NCBI GenBank assembly: GCA_016720075.1
Contig: JADJXW010000002.1
Span: 62,001-126,000, forward strand
Direction of reading: 5' to 3'
DNA length: 64,000 nucleotides
Origin: Pseudomonadota bacterium
GTDB taxonomy: Bacteria; Pseudomonadota; Gammaproteobacteria; Steroidobacterales; Steroidobacteraceae
Shown here: one piece after another, positions 54,683-63,616 of the stretch
How the letters are laid out: the number at the start of each line of letters is the position of its first letter
Numbering within the stretch: the stretch's first letter is position 1
Position numbers and translations under genes: made by a program
Notes under the pieces: model-generated
Told to the model about the DNA's origin: nothing
Seen by the model: the letters and a program-made list of their open reading frames with translations, nothing else
Databases searched by the model: none

Positions 54683-55870
54683 ATGTACGCTATCCGAATG
54701 CTCGTTCGCGTTGCAGTGATCGCCGTGGCGCTTCCGGTGATGGCGCAGGCGCAGGAACTGACCCTCATCAACGCGCGCATCATCGTCGGCAATGGCGATG
54801 TGATCGACAACGGCTCCATCGTCGTGCGCGGCGGCAAGATCGCCGCAGTATCCGCAGGCAAGCCAGCCCAGACAGCCGGCCGCGTGATCGACGCGCGCGG
54901 CGGCAGCCTGATGCCGGGATTCATCGACGCGCACCGGCACATCACGCTCAGGCCCGATGCGAAGACCGAGATGCAGAAGCTGCTCGAGGCCGGCTTCACG
55001 ACGGTGCTTTCAGGCGGTGGCGCGCCAGAGCCGCTGGTGGCGCTGAGCAGGCAGATCGACAGCGGCCAGATCAACGGCCCGCGGCTCATCCCGTCGGGCA
55101 GCACCGTGTTCCTCGCCAACCAGTCGCCCGAGGCGGCCCGCGCCGACATCCGCAAGCTCGCCGCGCTGGGCGTGAAATACACCGGCGAGATGCTGCTGAC
55201 ACCGGTGCCGGGCCCTTCGGCAGCCGACATGGCGGCGCTGACGGCCGCGCTCGATGAAGGCGCCAAGGCCGGCGTGAAGGTTCAGGTCCACGCCGTCAGC
55301 ACGTCGGCCATGATGGCCGCCGTCGACGCCAGGGTGCCGCTGCTGGTGCACCTGCCCAACAAGGACTGGATTTCGCGCGAACAGGCCTCGAAGCTGGCCG
55401 CGAGCGGCACGCGCATCCTGTCGGCGGTCGGCACCTGGGCGCCGGTGTTCGGCGTGTTCGCCGACGACAACAAGCCCCGCGCCCGCGACGGCAAGCCCTG
55501 GCCCGACGCCATCACCGACGGCGTGGGCGGCGGCAAGGAGGCCGGCTACGCGATGGTCAACGCGCGCACCGTCTTCGATGCCGGCGCCATCATTGGCGTG
55601 GGCATCGACACCACCTATGACCCGCAGGCGGGCCTGGCCACCGAACTGCGCGCGATGAATGGCGTGCTGTCGCCCCGCGACATGATGAAGATCATCGGGC
55701 CGTATTCGGCCGCCTACCTCGACATGGCCGATCAGATCGGCACGCTCGAGGCCGGCAAGCAGGCGGACATCGTGCTGCTGCCAGGCAACCCGCTCGAGGG
55801 CTACTGGAACTGGCTGAAGCCGCGCCTGGTCGTCAAGGGCGGCAAGGTCGTCGTGGAAGCCATGCGCTGA
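54683..55870 (+). CDS. Secreted amidohydrolase family protein
   Basis: A 395-residue metal-dependent hydrolase with a signal peptide (IRMLVRVAVIAVALPVMAQA). The first metal motif is DAHRHITL (His-x-His); a later His lies in KVQVHAVSTS and LLVHLPNKDW, and the Asp ligand probably lies in GVGIDTTYDP. The C-terminal GTLEAGKQADIVLLPGNPLE is typical of the imidazolonepropionase-like branch. I start at ATG 54683, preceded by GGGGGCCGGG; ATG 54668 is an alternative. The substrate is unknown. It precedes the secreted protein and DUF6152 module by 31 bases. Confidence 0.85.
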   Translation: MYAIRMLVRVAVIAVALPVMAQAQELTLINARIIVGNGDVIDNGSIVVRGGKIAAVSAGKPAQTAGRVIDARGGSLMPGFIDAHRHITLRPDAKTEMQKLLEAGFTTVLSGGGAPEPLVALSRQIDSGQINGPRLIPSGSTVFLANQSPEAARADIRKLAALGVKYTGEMLLTPVPGPSAADMAALTAALDEGAKAGVKVQVHAVSTSAMMAAVDARVPLLVHLPNKDWISREQASKLAASGTRILSAVGTWAPVFGVFADDNKPRARDGKPWPDAITDGVGGGKEAGYAMVNARTVFDAGAIIGVGIDTTYDPQAGLATELRAMNGVLSPRDMMKIIGPYSAAYLDMADQIGTLEAGKQADIVLLPGNPLEGYWNWLKPRLVVKGGKVVVEAMR

Positions 55871-55901
55871 TACAGCCTGCGTTCATGAGGACCCCGCAAC
55901 A

Positions 55902-57269
55902 ATGAACACCATGAGAATCCTCGCCGCCGCGGTGCTGGGCCTGGCCGCCTCGCTGCCTGCCACCGCGCAGCAGAGCCCGCAGGCCGACTTCAGGAGCGTG
56001 GGCAGGGGCTGGCCCCTGCCCGCCTCGCTGACGCTGCAGTCCCCGCCCACGGGCGCGACGCTGCTGCGGGGCGCCACCCGCGAAGCGCCCCGCGCATTCG
56101 TGGGACTGGCACGCGATGGTGCGGCGCCTGCCGGCACCCGCCCCCTGCCGGTGGACCTGTTCACCACCAAGGATTTCTACAAGGATCGGGAGCTCTGGAA
56201 GGACCCGCGCTACTTCCGCTGCAACAGCCCGGTGGGACTGGAAGAACTGCAGGGCGCCTCCGGTGGCCGCCTGATCGACCCGGCCAAGGGACCCGGCTCT
56301 GCACCCTGGGGCTACTGCGACCGCGACTATCCGCGCGAGGCCATCGTCAGCCCCTATCCGTTCAAGACCGCCCAGCAGCACTACGAGGGGCTGCTGGCGG
56401 AGGCCACGAAGCGCGGCGGCCCCACGCAGCACACCTACGCGACGGTGCCGGGGGAATGGACCGGCCGCTACACGCATCCCGGCAGGTCCAACGCCTACTG
56501 GTACAAGATGCGTCACAACCAGATGAGCACCATCCTGTCGCTGCTCACGCCCGAGTACCAGACGCGCATGGTGCAGGAGGCCTATCACCAGGCCGTGTCG
56601 AACGATCCGCACTGGCAGTCGCAGTACTGCTGGCCGGAAGGTTTCATGCGCCGCTGGCACGAGGCGGCCACCTGGGAATGGGATGTCATGGTCACGCCCG
56701 ACATGGTGCAGATCCTGGCCGGCGTCGCCCGCAACTTCATCACCAACATCCACGTGGGCCGGCAGTTCAACACCAGCGGTGCCGTGCCCCGGCTGGGCCA
56801 GGACGTCCCGCGCTGGTACGGCGAGACCATCGGCTTCTGGGATCGCGACGCGCTCGTCACCTGGACGTCGAACATCCAGGGCTGGAAGGTGCACGGCGCG
56901 TACGAGCATTCCAACAAGCTGCAGACCATCGAGATCTACACGCCCAACCGCGACGCCAGCGGCCGGTTCCTGGGCCTGAACCACGAAGCCGTCTTTTACG
57001 ACCCGGACGCGCTGCTCGAGCCAGTGCGTATCGTTCGCAACTATGTGAAATCGAGCGGCTTCGACCAGGGCGACCCCTACGTCTTCATCGAGTGCGTCCC
57101 CACCATCTACCCCGTCAGGGGCAAGGCCACGGCGGTGACCCCGGGGCAGACCATCGAATACACGATTCCCGACATGTATGGGCGCCCGTGGGCCCGCATG
57201 TGGGAGGAATATTCGGAAAAGGGCATGGAAAAGCCCCAGTCCGAGGACATTTTCAATTTCGGCAGGTAG
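55902..57269 (+). CDS. Secreted hypothetical protein beside the second DUF6152/DUF6644 module
   Basis: A 455-residue protein with a signal peptide ending PATAQ. Several Cys-containing blocks follow (FRCNSPVGLEELQ, WGYCDRDYPRE), then HTYATVPGEWTGRYTHPG and YWYKMRHNQMSTILSLLTPEYQ. The C-terminal part, GETIGFWDRDALVTWTSN followed by HSNKLQTIEIY, parallels VGHWEGDTFVVDVTN and HSDAMRIVERY in the secreted protein at 35269, so they share a domain. It lies 34 bases before DUF6152 copy 3 and is likely in the same operon. Function unknown. Confidence 0.78.
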   Translation: MNTMRILAAAVLGLAASLPATAQQSPQADFRSVGRGWPLPASLTLQSPPTGATLLRGATREAPRAFVGLARDGAAPAGTRPLPVDLFTTKDFYKDRELWKDPRYFRCNSPVGLEELQGASGGRLIDPAKGPGSAPWGYCDRDYPREAIVSPYPFKTAQQHYEGLLAEATKRGGPTQHTYATVPGEWTGRYTHPGRSNAYWYKMRHNQMSTILSLLTPEYQTRMVQEAYHQAVSNDPHWQSQYCWPEGFMRRWHEAATWEWDVMVTPDMVQILAGVARNFITNIHVGRQFNTSGAVPRLGQDVPRWYGETIGFWDRDALVTWTSNIQGWKVHGAYEHSNKLQTIEIYTPNRDASGRFLGLNHEAVFYDPDALLEPVRIVRNYVKSSGFDQGDPYVFIECVPTIYPVRGKATAVTPGQTIEYTIPDMYGRPWARMWEEYSEKGMEKPQSEDIFNFGR

Positions 57270-57303
57270 GCCGCCTATAATCGGCAGGGCAACGGAGGGG
57301 ACC

Positions 57304-57792
57304 ATGAATACGCAGACTCGCAGTGCATCCCGGCGCATCGTCGCCGCCATCGCCGCCCTGGCGGCCGTACCGGCCGTGGTCGTGGCGCACCACTCCTTCT
57401 CGCTGTACAACAACGAGGTCACCAAGGTGTTCACCGGCGTCGTCACGCGCGTGAACCCCGATGCCAATCACCTGCAGATCTTCTTCGCGCCGATGAACGC
57501 GGAGCGCACGAACGTGGAACGCGGACCAGACGGCAAACCCATCATCTGGGCCGTTGAGATGGCCGGCTCCGCGCAGGCCGCCACGCAGGGCGTCTCGGTC
57601 AACAATTTCCCCGCGGGCACCATCTTCAGCGTGGGCATGCACCCGCTGCGCAGCGGCGAGCTGGCCGGCGCGCGCGAGGGCAACCTGTTCAAGTGCCCGG
57701 CCAAGAAGCCACCAACCGCGGGCAAGCACTGCGACGCGGTCGAAGGCAACACGAAGCACGGCGAAGGCGCGCTGGCTCCCGCCAAGCCCTGA
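57304..57792 (+). CDS. DUF6152-like periplasmic protein, copy 3
   Basis: A 162-residue secreted protein from ATG 57304, preceded by GGAGGGGACC. The signal peptide (IVAAIAALAAVPAVVVA) would leave a mature chain beginning HHSFSLYNN. FTGVVTRVNPDANHLQIFF and PIIWAVEMAGSAQAATQG parallel copies 1 and 2 but with insertions, and a C-terminal extension carries two cysteines (FKCPAKKPPTAGKHC). It is followed 16 bases later by the A and B membrane proteins. Function unknown. Confidence 0.83.
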   Translation: MNTQTRSASRRIVAAIAALAAVPAVVVAHHSFSLYNNEVTKVFTGVVTRVNPDANHLQIFFAPMNAERTNVERGPDGKPIIWAVEMAGSAQAATQGVSVNNFPAGTIFSVGMHPLRSGELAGAREGNLFKCPAKKPPTAGKHCDAVEGNTKHGEGALAPAKP

Positions 57793-57808
57793 ACCGGACG
57801 AAAGTCGC

Positions 57809-58315
57809 ATGCTTGAACTAGCCCGGCAGCTGGGAACCTCCGGGCTGTCCCAGGCCATCCAGTCGACGCTGTGGCTCACGCCGCTGCTGCAGGCCATCCA
57901 CATCCTGATGATCGGCATCGTGTTCATCTCGGTGCTGATGGTGGTGCTGCGCATCCTCGGCAGGTACCGCGCGGATGAACCCTTCACGGCCATCTGGCTG
58001 CGCTTCGCACCGTGGATGTGGTGGGCGCTGGCGGTGATGGCGGCCACGGGCCTGGTGCTGATCATCGGCGAGCCGCTGCGCGAAGCCAGTGCGCTGTCGT
58101 TCTGGCTGAAGATGGCGCTGATCCTGGTGGGCGTGCTGTCGGTGCTGGGTCTGCGCCGGGCGGCTGCCGGTTTCACCGGCACATCCATGCCATTCGGCAC
58201 GCGACTGGCGGCCACGGTGGTGCTGGTGGTCTGGATCGCAATCATCTACCTGGGCCGCTCGATCGCCTATGACGCCGAGATCTGGGGCAGCTGGTCGCTG
58301 GGGGTGTACGCATGA
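57809..58315 (+). CDS. DUF6644-like membrane protein, A subunit type (copy 2)
   Basis: A 168-residue protein with four predicted membrane helices. LSQAIQSTLWLTPLLQAIHI then VVLRILGRY match the A protein at 15491 (SQAIQ.T.W, helix-1 His, LRI.GR), as does the C-terminal LGRSIAYDAE. The next start overlaps this stop as ATGA, so A and B are co-translated. The role is unknown; an inner membrane heterodimer with the B protein is inferred. Confidence 0.83.
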   Translation: MLELARQLGTSGLSQAIQSTLWLTPLLQAIHILMIGIVFISVLMVVLRILGRYRADEPFTAIWLRFAPWMWWALAVMAATGLVLIIGEPLREASALSFWLKMALILVGVLSVLGLRRAAAGFTGTSMPFGTRLAATVVLVVWIAIIYLGRSIAYDAEIWGSWSLGVYA

Positions 58316-58851
58316 GCACACCCGCCTTCGTGCAGGCCCTCTATGACTCCGGCATTGCCGTATGGATGCGCGACTCGCTCAAGGCCATGCCGCTGATCGA
58401 GGCCACGCATGTGCTGGCCATCGCCACGGTGTTCGGCACCATCCTCATCGTCGACCTGCGGCTGCTGGGCGTGGCCGGCACCGGCCGGCCCTATTCGGTC
58501 GTGGCGCGCGAAATGCTGGGCAAGACCTGGACCGCCTTCGTGCTGGCGGTGATCACCGGCGCGCTGATGGTCGCGCCCAATGCCATCACCTACTACGGCA
58601 ACACGGCCTTCCGGCTGAAGCTGCTGGCCCTGGTGCTGGCGGGCCTGAACATGGTGATTTTCCAGCTGCTGACCGCGCGCACGATGCCCACCTGGGACAC
58701 ATCTGCCAAAACCCCCACGGCGGCTCGCACGGCGGCGATCATCTCGCTCGTACTGTGGACGGCCATCATCTTCCTGGGCCGATGGATCGGCTTCACGAAG
58801 GGCTACGATTTCTCCGTCCCCGAGGACGTGCAGTTCGAATTCCCGCAGTAG
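58312..58851 (+). CDS. DUF6644-like membrane protein, B subunit type (copy 2)
   Basis: A 179-residue protein with four membrane helices. PLIEATHVLAIATVFGTILIVDLRLLGV matches the B protein at 15975 around the helix-1 His and the VD.RLLG motif; the C-terminal LGRWIGFTKGYDF matches GRWIGF. It has an additional C-terminal tail (EDVQFEFPQ). Its last 49 bases overlap the convergent GNAT gene. Confidence 0.83.
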   Translation: MSTPAFVQALYDSGIAVWMRDSLKAMPLIEATHVLAIATVFGTILIVDLRLLGVAGTGRPYSVVAREMLGKTWTAFVLAVITGALMVAPNAITYYGNTAFRLKLLALVLAGLNMVIFQLLTARTMPTWDTSAKTPTAARTAAIISLVLWTAIIFLGRWIGFTKGYDFSVPEDVQFEFPQ

Positions 58852-59303
58852 CTACCCCCGCGGTACACATCAGGCCGGTGCAGCTCCATGTAGCCGGCCG
58901 GATTCGCAAGCGGCGTGAATCCCAGCGGCGCGTAGAGCGCGTGTGCATCCCGCGTCACCAGCACCCAGCGGCGCAGGCCTGAAAGATCAGGGTGCTGCAT
59001 CACGCAGTCCATGAGCCAGCGGCCCAGGCCCTGTCCGCGCCATGCATCCAGCACATGCACGTCGCCCAGGTAGGCGAAGGTGGCGCGGTCGGTGATCACG
59101 CGCGCAAAGCCGACCTGCTCCTCGCCCTTCAGCAACGCGAAGCACAGGGATCCATCGATGGATCGGTCGACGGTCGCGCGCGGAATGCCTTCAGCCCAGT
59201 AGCAGCCGGACAGGAACGCATGCACGGCCGCGCGATCGATGCGCGCCGGATCGGCGGTCACCGTGAATCCGTCGCGCTCCCAGCAGGCATGGGTTTCGCT
59301 CAT
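58803..59303 (-). CDS. GNAT family N-acetyltransferase
   Basis: A 166-residue acetyltransferase from ATG 59303. CFALLKGEEQVGFARVITD, YLGDVHVLDAWRGQGLGRWLM (acetyl-CoA loop, Q/R-x-x-G-x-G/A) and DAHALYAPLGFTPL are the GNAT blocks. It follows the ABC permease gene by five bases. The last 17 residues (Cys- and Ser-rich) are encoded antisense to the end of the convergent DUF6644-B gene, so an earlier natural stop may have been lost. The substrate is unknown. Confidence 0.83.
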   Translation of the reverse strand: MSETHACWERDGFTVTADPARIDRAAVHAFLSGCYWAEGIPRATVDRSIDGSLCFALLKGEEQVGFARVITDRATFAYLGDVHVLDAWRGQGLGRWLMDCVMQHPDLSGLRRWVLVTRDAHALYAPLGFTPLANPAGYMELHRPDVYRGGSYCGNSNCTSSGTEKS

Positions 59304-59308
59304 CGGGC

Positions 59309-60670
59309 TCAGCTCATCCGCGCCCATTTGATCAGCGTGCCGAAGCTGGGCGGCTTGCCATGCAGCAGCAGGCCGATGCGGAACACCTTGGCGGCGAACC
59401 ACACCGCGATGCAGGCGCCGCCCACGCTCACGGCCAGCGACAGCAGCACCTGCCACACCGGGGGCGGGGAACTTGAAGCCAGTCGCGCCAGGATGACGAA
59501 GGGGCTTATCGGCGGGATGAAGCTCGCCACCACGGAAAACGTGGAATCCGGCTGGCGCCCGATGAACGGCGTGAGGATGTAGGGCGTGATCAGCAGCATC
59601 ATCACCGGCCCCATCAGCGACTGCGCATCAGCCAGCTGGCTGACGGCAGCGCCGATGGCCAGCATCAGCGCCCCGAACACCAGGTAGGCCACCAGGAAGA
59701 ACACCAGCAACCAGAGGATGAGCAGCGGATCGAGCAGCCCGAACATCGCAAACTGCATCAGCGCGAGCACGCCCAGCGTGATGTACACGGACATCATCAC
59801 CAGTCCCACGCCCAGCTGGCCCAGCAGCTTGCCCCACATGAGCTCCAGCGGGGAGACCGCCGCCAGCAGCACCTCGACCACGCGGCTGGATTTTTCCTCG
59901 ATGGTGGAGGTCATCAGCGCCTGGCCGCCGATCATCACGCCCATGAACAGCAGGATGCCCATGATGAACGGCAGCGCGCGGTTCAGCCCTGCCGGTGCCT
60001 GGCGCCGGCCGTCGGGTGCGACCACCACGGTGCGTGGCTGCGGCACATGCGTGGCCTTCTGCACCAACGCGGGATCGAGGCCGCCGGCGCGCAGGCGCTC
60101 GGTGGTCAGCGTCACGCGCATGGCGTCCTGGAGCATGTCTTCGGCGTCCTCAGGGAGGTTGCGCGGCGCGTAGAGCTGGTAGAGACCATAGTCCGTGCCA
60201 GGGCTCGCCTGCGTGATGGCCTCCGGCGGCACCACCAGCAGGGCGCGGCGCGCCCGCTCACCAATATCCTGCGCGGTGAGCCAGCCTTTCTCGGCATCGG
60301 CGGTGCTGCCCGCGGGCAGCACCTTCACGATGAACTTCGGCACGGTGAGCTGCGGGGTTGGCGCCTTCTCGGCCATGTCGCCGGTGCCCGGCGCCGCCTG
60401 CTCCATGGCGGCCCTGCGTCCGGCATTGCGCCGCGCGATGATGACCTCGGGATCCAGCTCCCGGCGCAGCGTGTCGGCCAGCGTGCCGCTGGATTCGATC
60501 AGCGCCACTTCGACGGTGATCTGCGCGCCACGCTGGGCCATGATCTTCGGGATCGCGAAGGTGAGCGCAAGTCCGATCAGCGGCATCACGAACACGCCGA
60601 TGAGAAAACCCTTGCTGGTGACGGTGGTCAGGAACTCGCGGGTCGCCACCAGCCTGATTCGGTTGAACAT
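59309..60670 (-). CDS. ABC transporter permease, NatB/ABC-2 type
   Basis: A 453-residue permease. One N-terminal helix (about 22-44), a large periplasmic domain (about 45-230) and five C-terminal helices fit the Na+ exporter NatB and ABC-2 efflux group. EFLTTVTSKGFLIGVFVMP and TIEEKSSRVVEVLLAAVSPLELMWGKLLG are family blocks. The ATG at 60670 shares a base with the ATPase stop (TGATG); GTG 60673 is possible. It exports an unknown substrate together with the upstream ATPase. Confidence 0.88.
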   Translation of the reverse strand: MFNRIRLVATREFLTTVTSKGFLIGVFVMPLIGLALTFAIPKIMAQRGAQITVEVALIESSGTLADTLRRELDPEVIIARRNAGRRAAMEQAAPGTGDMAEKAPTPQLTVPKFIVKVLPAGSTADAEKGWLTAQDIGERARRALLVVPPEAITQASPGTDYGLYQLYAPRNLPEDAEDMLQDAMRVTLTTERLRAGGLDPALVQKATHVPQPRTVVVAPDGRRQAPAGLNRALPFIMGILLFMGVMIGGQALMTSTIEEKSSRVVEVLLAAVSPLELMWGKLLGQLGVGLVMMSVYITLGVLALMQFAMFGLLDPLLILWLLVFFLVAYLVFGALMLAIGAAVSQLADAQSLMGPVMMLLITPYILTPFIGRQPDSTFSVVASFIPPISPFVILARLASSSPPPVWQVLLSLAVSVGGACIAVWFAAKVFRIGLLLHGKPPSFGTLIKWARMS

Positions 60671-61641
60671 CACGCCTTCTCCCCGGAAAGTCCCTGCAGG
60701 TGCTGGCGCAGGGCGGCCTCGGACTCCGCGCCCGACTGCCCGCGCACGATGCCGACGAACACATCCTCGAGCGTGATGCGGGCAATCTCGATGCGCGCCG
60801 GCACCACGCGCGCCGCGGCCTCGCGGATGACCGCCGCGGGGTCCGTGCCCTTCGCCAGGCTCAGTTCGGCCTCGCCATCGCGCTGCTGGAGTGAAACCAC
60901 GCCGGGCACATCGCGCAGCACGGCAAGGCTGGCATTCGCGTCGAGCGGCTCGAACAACACGCGCGTGGGATCGTAGCGACGCCGCAGGCTCGCCATCGGC
61001 TCATCCAGCACCTTTCGCCCCTTGTGGATCATCACCACGCGATCGCACAGTTCCTCGGCCTGCGCCATCACATGCGTTGAGAACAGGATGGTGGTGCCGC
61101 GGCGACGCTCGGCGGATATCACGCCCTTGAGCGCGCGCACGCTGACCGGATCGAGCCCGCTGAAGGGCTCATCGAGGATGAGCAGCTCGGGCTGGTGCAG
61201 GATGGAGCCGACGAACTGCACCCGCTGCAGCATGCCCTTGGAAAGGTCTTCGCAGCGCTTCTGCAGGATGTCATCGAGCCCCAGCGCCGCGAGCAGTTCC
61301 TTCGCGCGCGGCTGCGACTTGGCTTCGGGCATGCCCTTGAGGCCCGCAAGGTACTTCAGGAAGGCCCAGACCTTCATCTTGCGGTAGACGCCGCGTTCCT
61401 CGGGCAGGTAGCCGATGCGATCCTTCGCCTGCAGCGCCGAAGCCTGGCCGAGCACTTCCACCGTGCCCGCATCGGGGAACAGGATGGACATGATCAGGCG
61501 GATGGAAGTGGTCTTGCCGGCGCCGCTGGGGCCGATGAGCCCGCAGGTTTCGCCGCTCGGCACGGTCAGCTCGAGGGCAGTGACGGCCTTCTGCTCCCCG
61601 AAGCTCTTCTCGACGCCCTGAAGTTTCAATGCCGTCTGCAC
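60670..61641 (-). CDS. ABC transporter ATP-binding protein, NatA-like
   Basis: A 323-residue ATPase. Walker A is GLIGPSGAGKTTS, the signature is LSKGMLQRVQ, Walker B is LLILDEPFSGLDP and the switch His lies in LFSTHVMAQAEE. A C-terminal DUF4162 domain (about residues 220-300) is typical of ABC-2 efflux ATPases. The start is GTG 61641 with GGGAGGTCAT just upstream. It forms an operon with the permease and GNAT genes. Confidence 0.91.
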   Translation of the reverse strand: MQTALKLQGVEKSFGEQKAVTALELTVPSGETCGLIGPSGAGKTTSIRLIMSILFPDAGTVEVLGQASALQAKDRIGYLPEERGVYRKMKVWAFLKYLAGLKGMPEAKSQPRAKELLAALGLDDILQKRCEDLSKGMLQRVQFVGSILHQPELLILDEPFSGLDPVSVRALKGVISAERRRGTTILFSTHVMAQAEELCDRVVMIHKGRKVLDEPMASLRRRYDPTRVLFEPLDANASLAVLRDVPGVVSLQQRDGEAELSLAKGTDPAAVIREAAARVVPARIEIARITLEDVFVGIVRGQSGAESEAALRQHLQGLSGEKA

Positions 61642-61694
61642 ATGACCTCCCCTTTCATCCGGCAGGCAGTCCCGCGCCGGCAGAACCCCTTACA

Positions 61695-63611
61695 TCAGGG
61701 CGCGACGCGCGGCGCAAGCAGTCTTGCGAGCCGATCTTCACGACCGGTTATGGGTTCAAGGTGCGGATAGCGCAGGCCGTCGCGATAGTCGATGGCCACG
61801 GTGCGGAACCGGTCGCCATTGCGGACGATGAGCTCCACCAGCGGGCCTCCCTGCGCGGCCGCCGCCACCGCCGCGCGCAGCAGTTCAGGCGTGCAGGCAC
61901 GGCCGTTGACGGCCACTACCGTGGTGGTGGTGGTGAGGCCTGCGCGAAACGCCGGACTGCCCCACAGCACCTCCGTCAGCACGTTCTCGCGCGACAGCAC
62001 CAGGCCCAGCGAATACGCCAGGTCCGTGCGATTCGATGAGCGCTCGATGTCGGCCAGCGCGAGGTTGGGCTTGTCGCTGAACACCAGCCTGAATCCCGCG
62101 CGCTCGATGCCATCGAGCACGGGCTGGCGCGTCGTGGCCACGCGCGTGCGCAGGAAGGAATACCAGTCCATCGGCGCCACCTGGTTCAGCGCGCGCACCA
62201 CGTCCTGAAGTTCGTACAGCGAGACCCAGCCCTCGGTGGGCTGCGCGGCGAAGAAGGCGCGCGAGAAGTCATCGAGCGTGCGCGCGCCGCGGCTCATCTC
62301 GCGGATGCGCATGTCCACGTCGAGCCAGAGCAGCGCCCCTTCGAGGTAGTAATCCTCGCCACGCTGCCAGCCCGTCCAGGGCTGCGGCCGCCGCGAGTTG
62401 ATCACGGGCATGTAGGTGGTGTCTTCCAGGGTTCGCCACTCGCGCCCCGGGCGGCGACGATCGAAGGTGGCCGCCACCAGCGCCAGTTCCTCGCGCGCGA
62501 ATTCCGCGGGCCACAGCCCCGAGCGCGCCGCGATGATGTAGCCGTAGTACTGGGTCAGCCCTTCGTATACCCACAGCAGGTCGTCCTGCATGGGCGTGTT
62601 GAAGTGCGGCGTCCACAGCCGCGCGGGGCGACGGTATTTGCCATTCCAGGAATGCGCCAGTTCGTGCGGCAGCTGGTCACGGCCATCCACGCGCTGGTCC
62701 CAGGTGCGGAAATAGGCCGGGGGCAGCGTGTTCTGGCTGGAACGATGGTGCTCGATGCCGATCGGTCCGAGCTGTTCGGTGAGCGCCACGAGGAACTTGT
62801 ACCTGTCGAATCGCGGCGGACCCAGCGCGGCCTGGGCCTCACGCACCATCCGGCGGTGAAGCTCCAGCTGCGCGTCGGTGGCGACCAGATCAGCCGCGTC
62901 ATCCGCGAACACGCTCATCGTCACGGGCGCGCCGGCACCCGGCGCAAGATCAAACGCGCGCATGAGCCGGCCGGCGAACAGCGGCGAATCCACCAGCACT
63001 TCCAGGTTCTCGGCGATGAAAGTGACGCGGTCGGAGCCCGCCGAGGCGAACTGGGGATCGGGGGTGAGCGCGGTGGCGTATTTCCAGCCGGCCGGCAGCT
63101 GCAGCGAGGCCTGCAGGGTGATGTCCCGCGCGCGATAGCCCACCGGGTACAGCAGCACCTGGTTCCACTGCAGGTCGAGCAGATCAGGGCTGACCAGCAC
63201 CCGCCCCTGCTCGCTGTTCTGCGGCGAGGCGATCTGGAACTCCACCTGCAACTGGCGCGTGCCAGCAGGCAGGATCACCGAGAAATGATGCACATTGACC
63301 GGATCACGCTGCCAGTTCAGTTCCCGCCCGTCGACGCGGAAGCGAAGCCCGGCTAGCTGCTCGATCGGGCCGCGCGGCGCGTGGTTGCCAGGCAGCCACT
63401 GCGGGTAATAGAGCTCGAAGCGGCCGGGGCTGGCGGGAATAGTCTGCACCACGCGCAGGATGCGACGCTGCACGTCGCTCACATCCACATTGAGCGCGAT
63501 GATCCCGGGGAACGGACGCGAGGACTGCGCCAGCGCGGGCAGAGCCAGGCACAGCAGCAGCAGGCAGGCTGGCAGGCGGCGCAGACCACGGATGGCGGCG
63601 CGGCGCTGCAT
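61695..63611 (-). CDS. M61 family metallopeptidase (glycyl aminopeptidase-like)
   Basis: A 638-residue secreted peptidase with a signal peptide (LPACLLLLCLALPALAQ). The zinc motif HELAHSWNGK lies at about residues 316-325, with the third ligand Glu in WVYEGLTQYYG. The N-terminal beta domain holds YYPQWLPGNHAPRGP, and the C-terminal part (about 540-620) is PDZ-like (LGLVLSRENVLTEVLWGSPAFRAGL). M61 enzymes prefer N-terminal glycine or alanine. It lies five bases downstream of lpdA on the same strand. Confidence 0.9.
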   Translation of the reverse strand: MQRRAAIRGLRRLPACLLLLCLALPALAQSSRPFPGIIALNVDVSDVQRRILRVVQTIPASPGRFELYYPQWLPGNHAPRGPIEQLAGLRFRVDGRELNWQRDPVNVHHFSVILPAGTRQLQVEFQIASPQNSEQGRVLVSPDLLDLQWNQVLLYPVGYRARDITLQASLQLPAGWKYATALTPDPQFASAGSDRVTFIAENLEVLVDSPLFAGRLMRAFDLAPGAGAPVTMSVFADDAADLVATDAQLELHRRMVREAQAALGPPRFDRYKFLVALTEQLGPIGIEHHRSSQNTLPPAYFRTWDQRVDGRDQLPHELAHSWNGKYRRPARLWTPHFNTPMQDDLLWVYEGLTQYYGYIIAARSGLWPAEFAREELALVAATFDRRRPGREWRTLEDTTYMPVINSRRPQPWTGWQRGEDYYLEGALLWLDVDMRIREMSRGARTLDDFSRAFFAAQPTEGWVSLYELQDVVRALNQVAPMDWYSFLRTRVATTRQPVLDGIERAGFRLVFSDKPNLALADIERSSNRTDLAYSLGLVLSRENVLTEVLWGSPAFRAGLTTTTTVVAVNGRACTPELLRAAVAAAAQGGPLVELIVRNGDRFRTVAIDYRDGLRYPHLEPITGREDRLARLLAPRVAP

Positions 63612-63616
63612 GGCCG

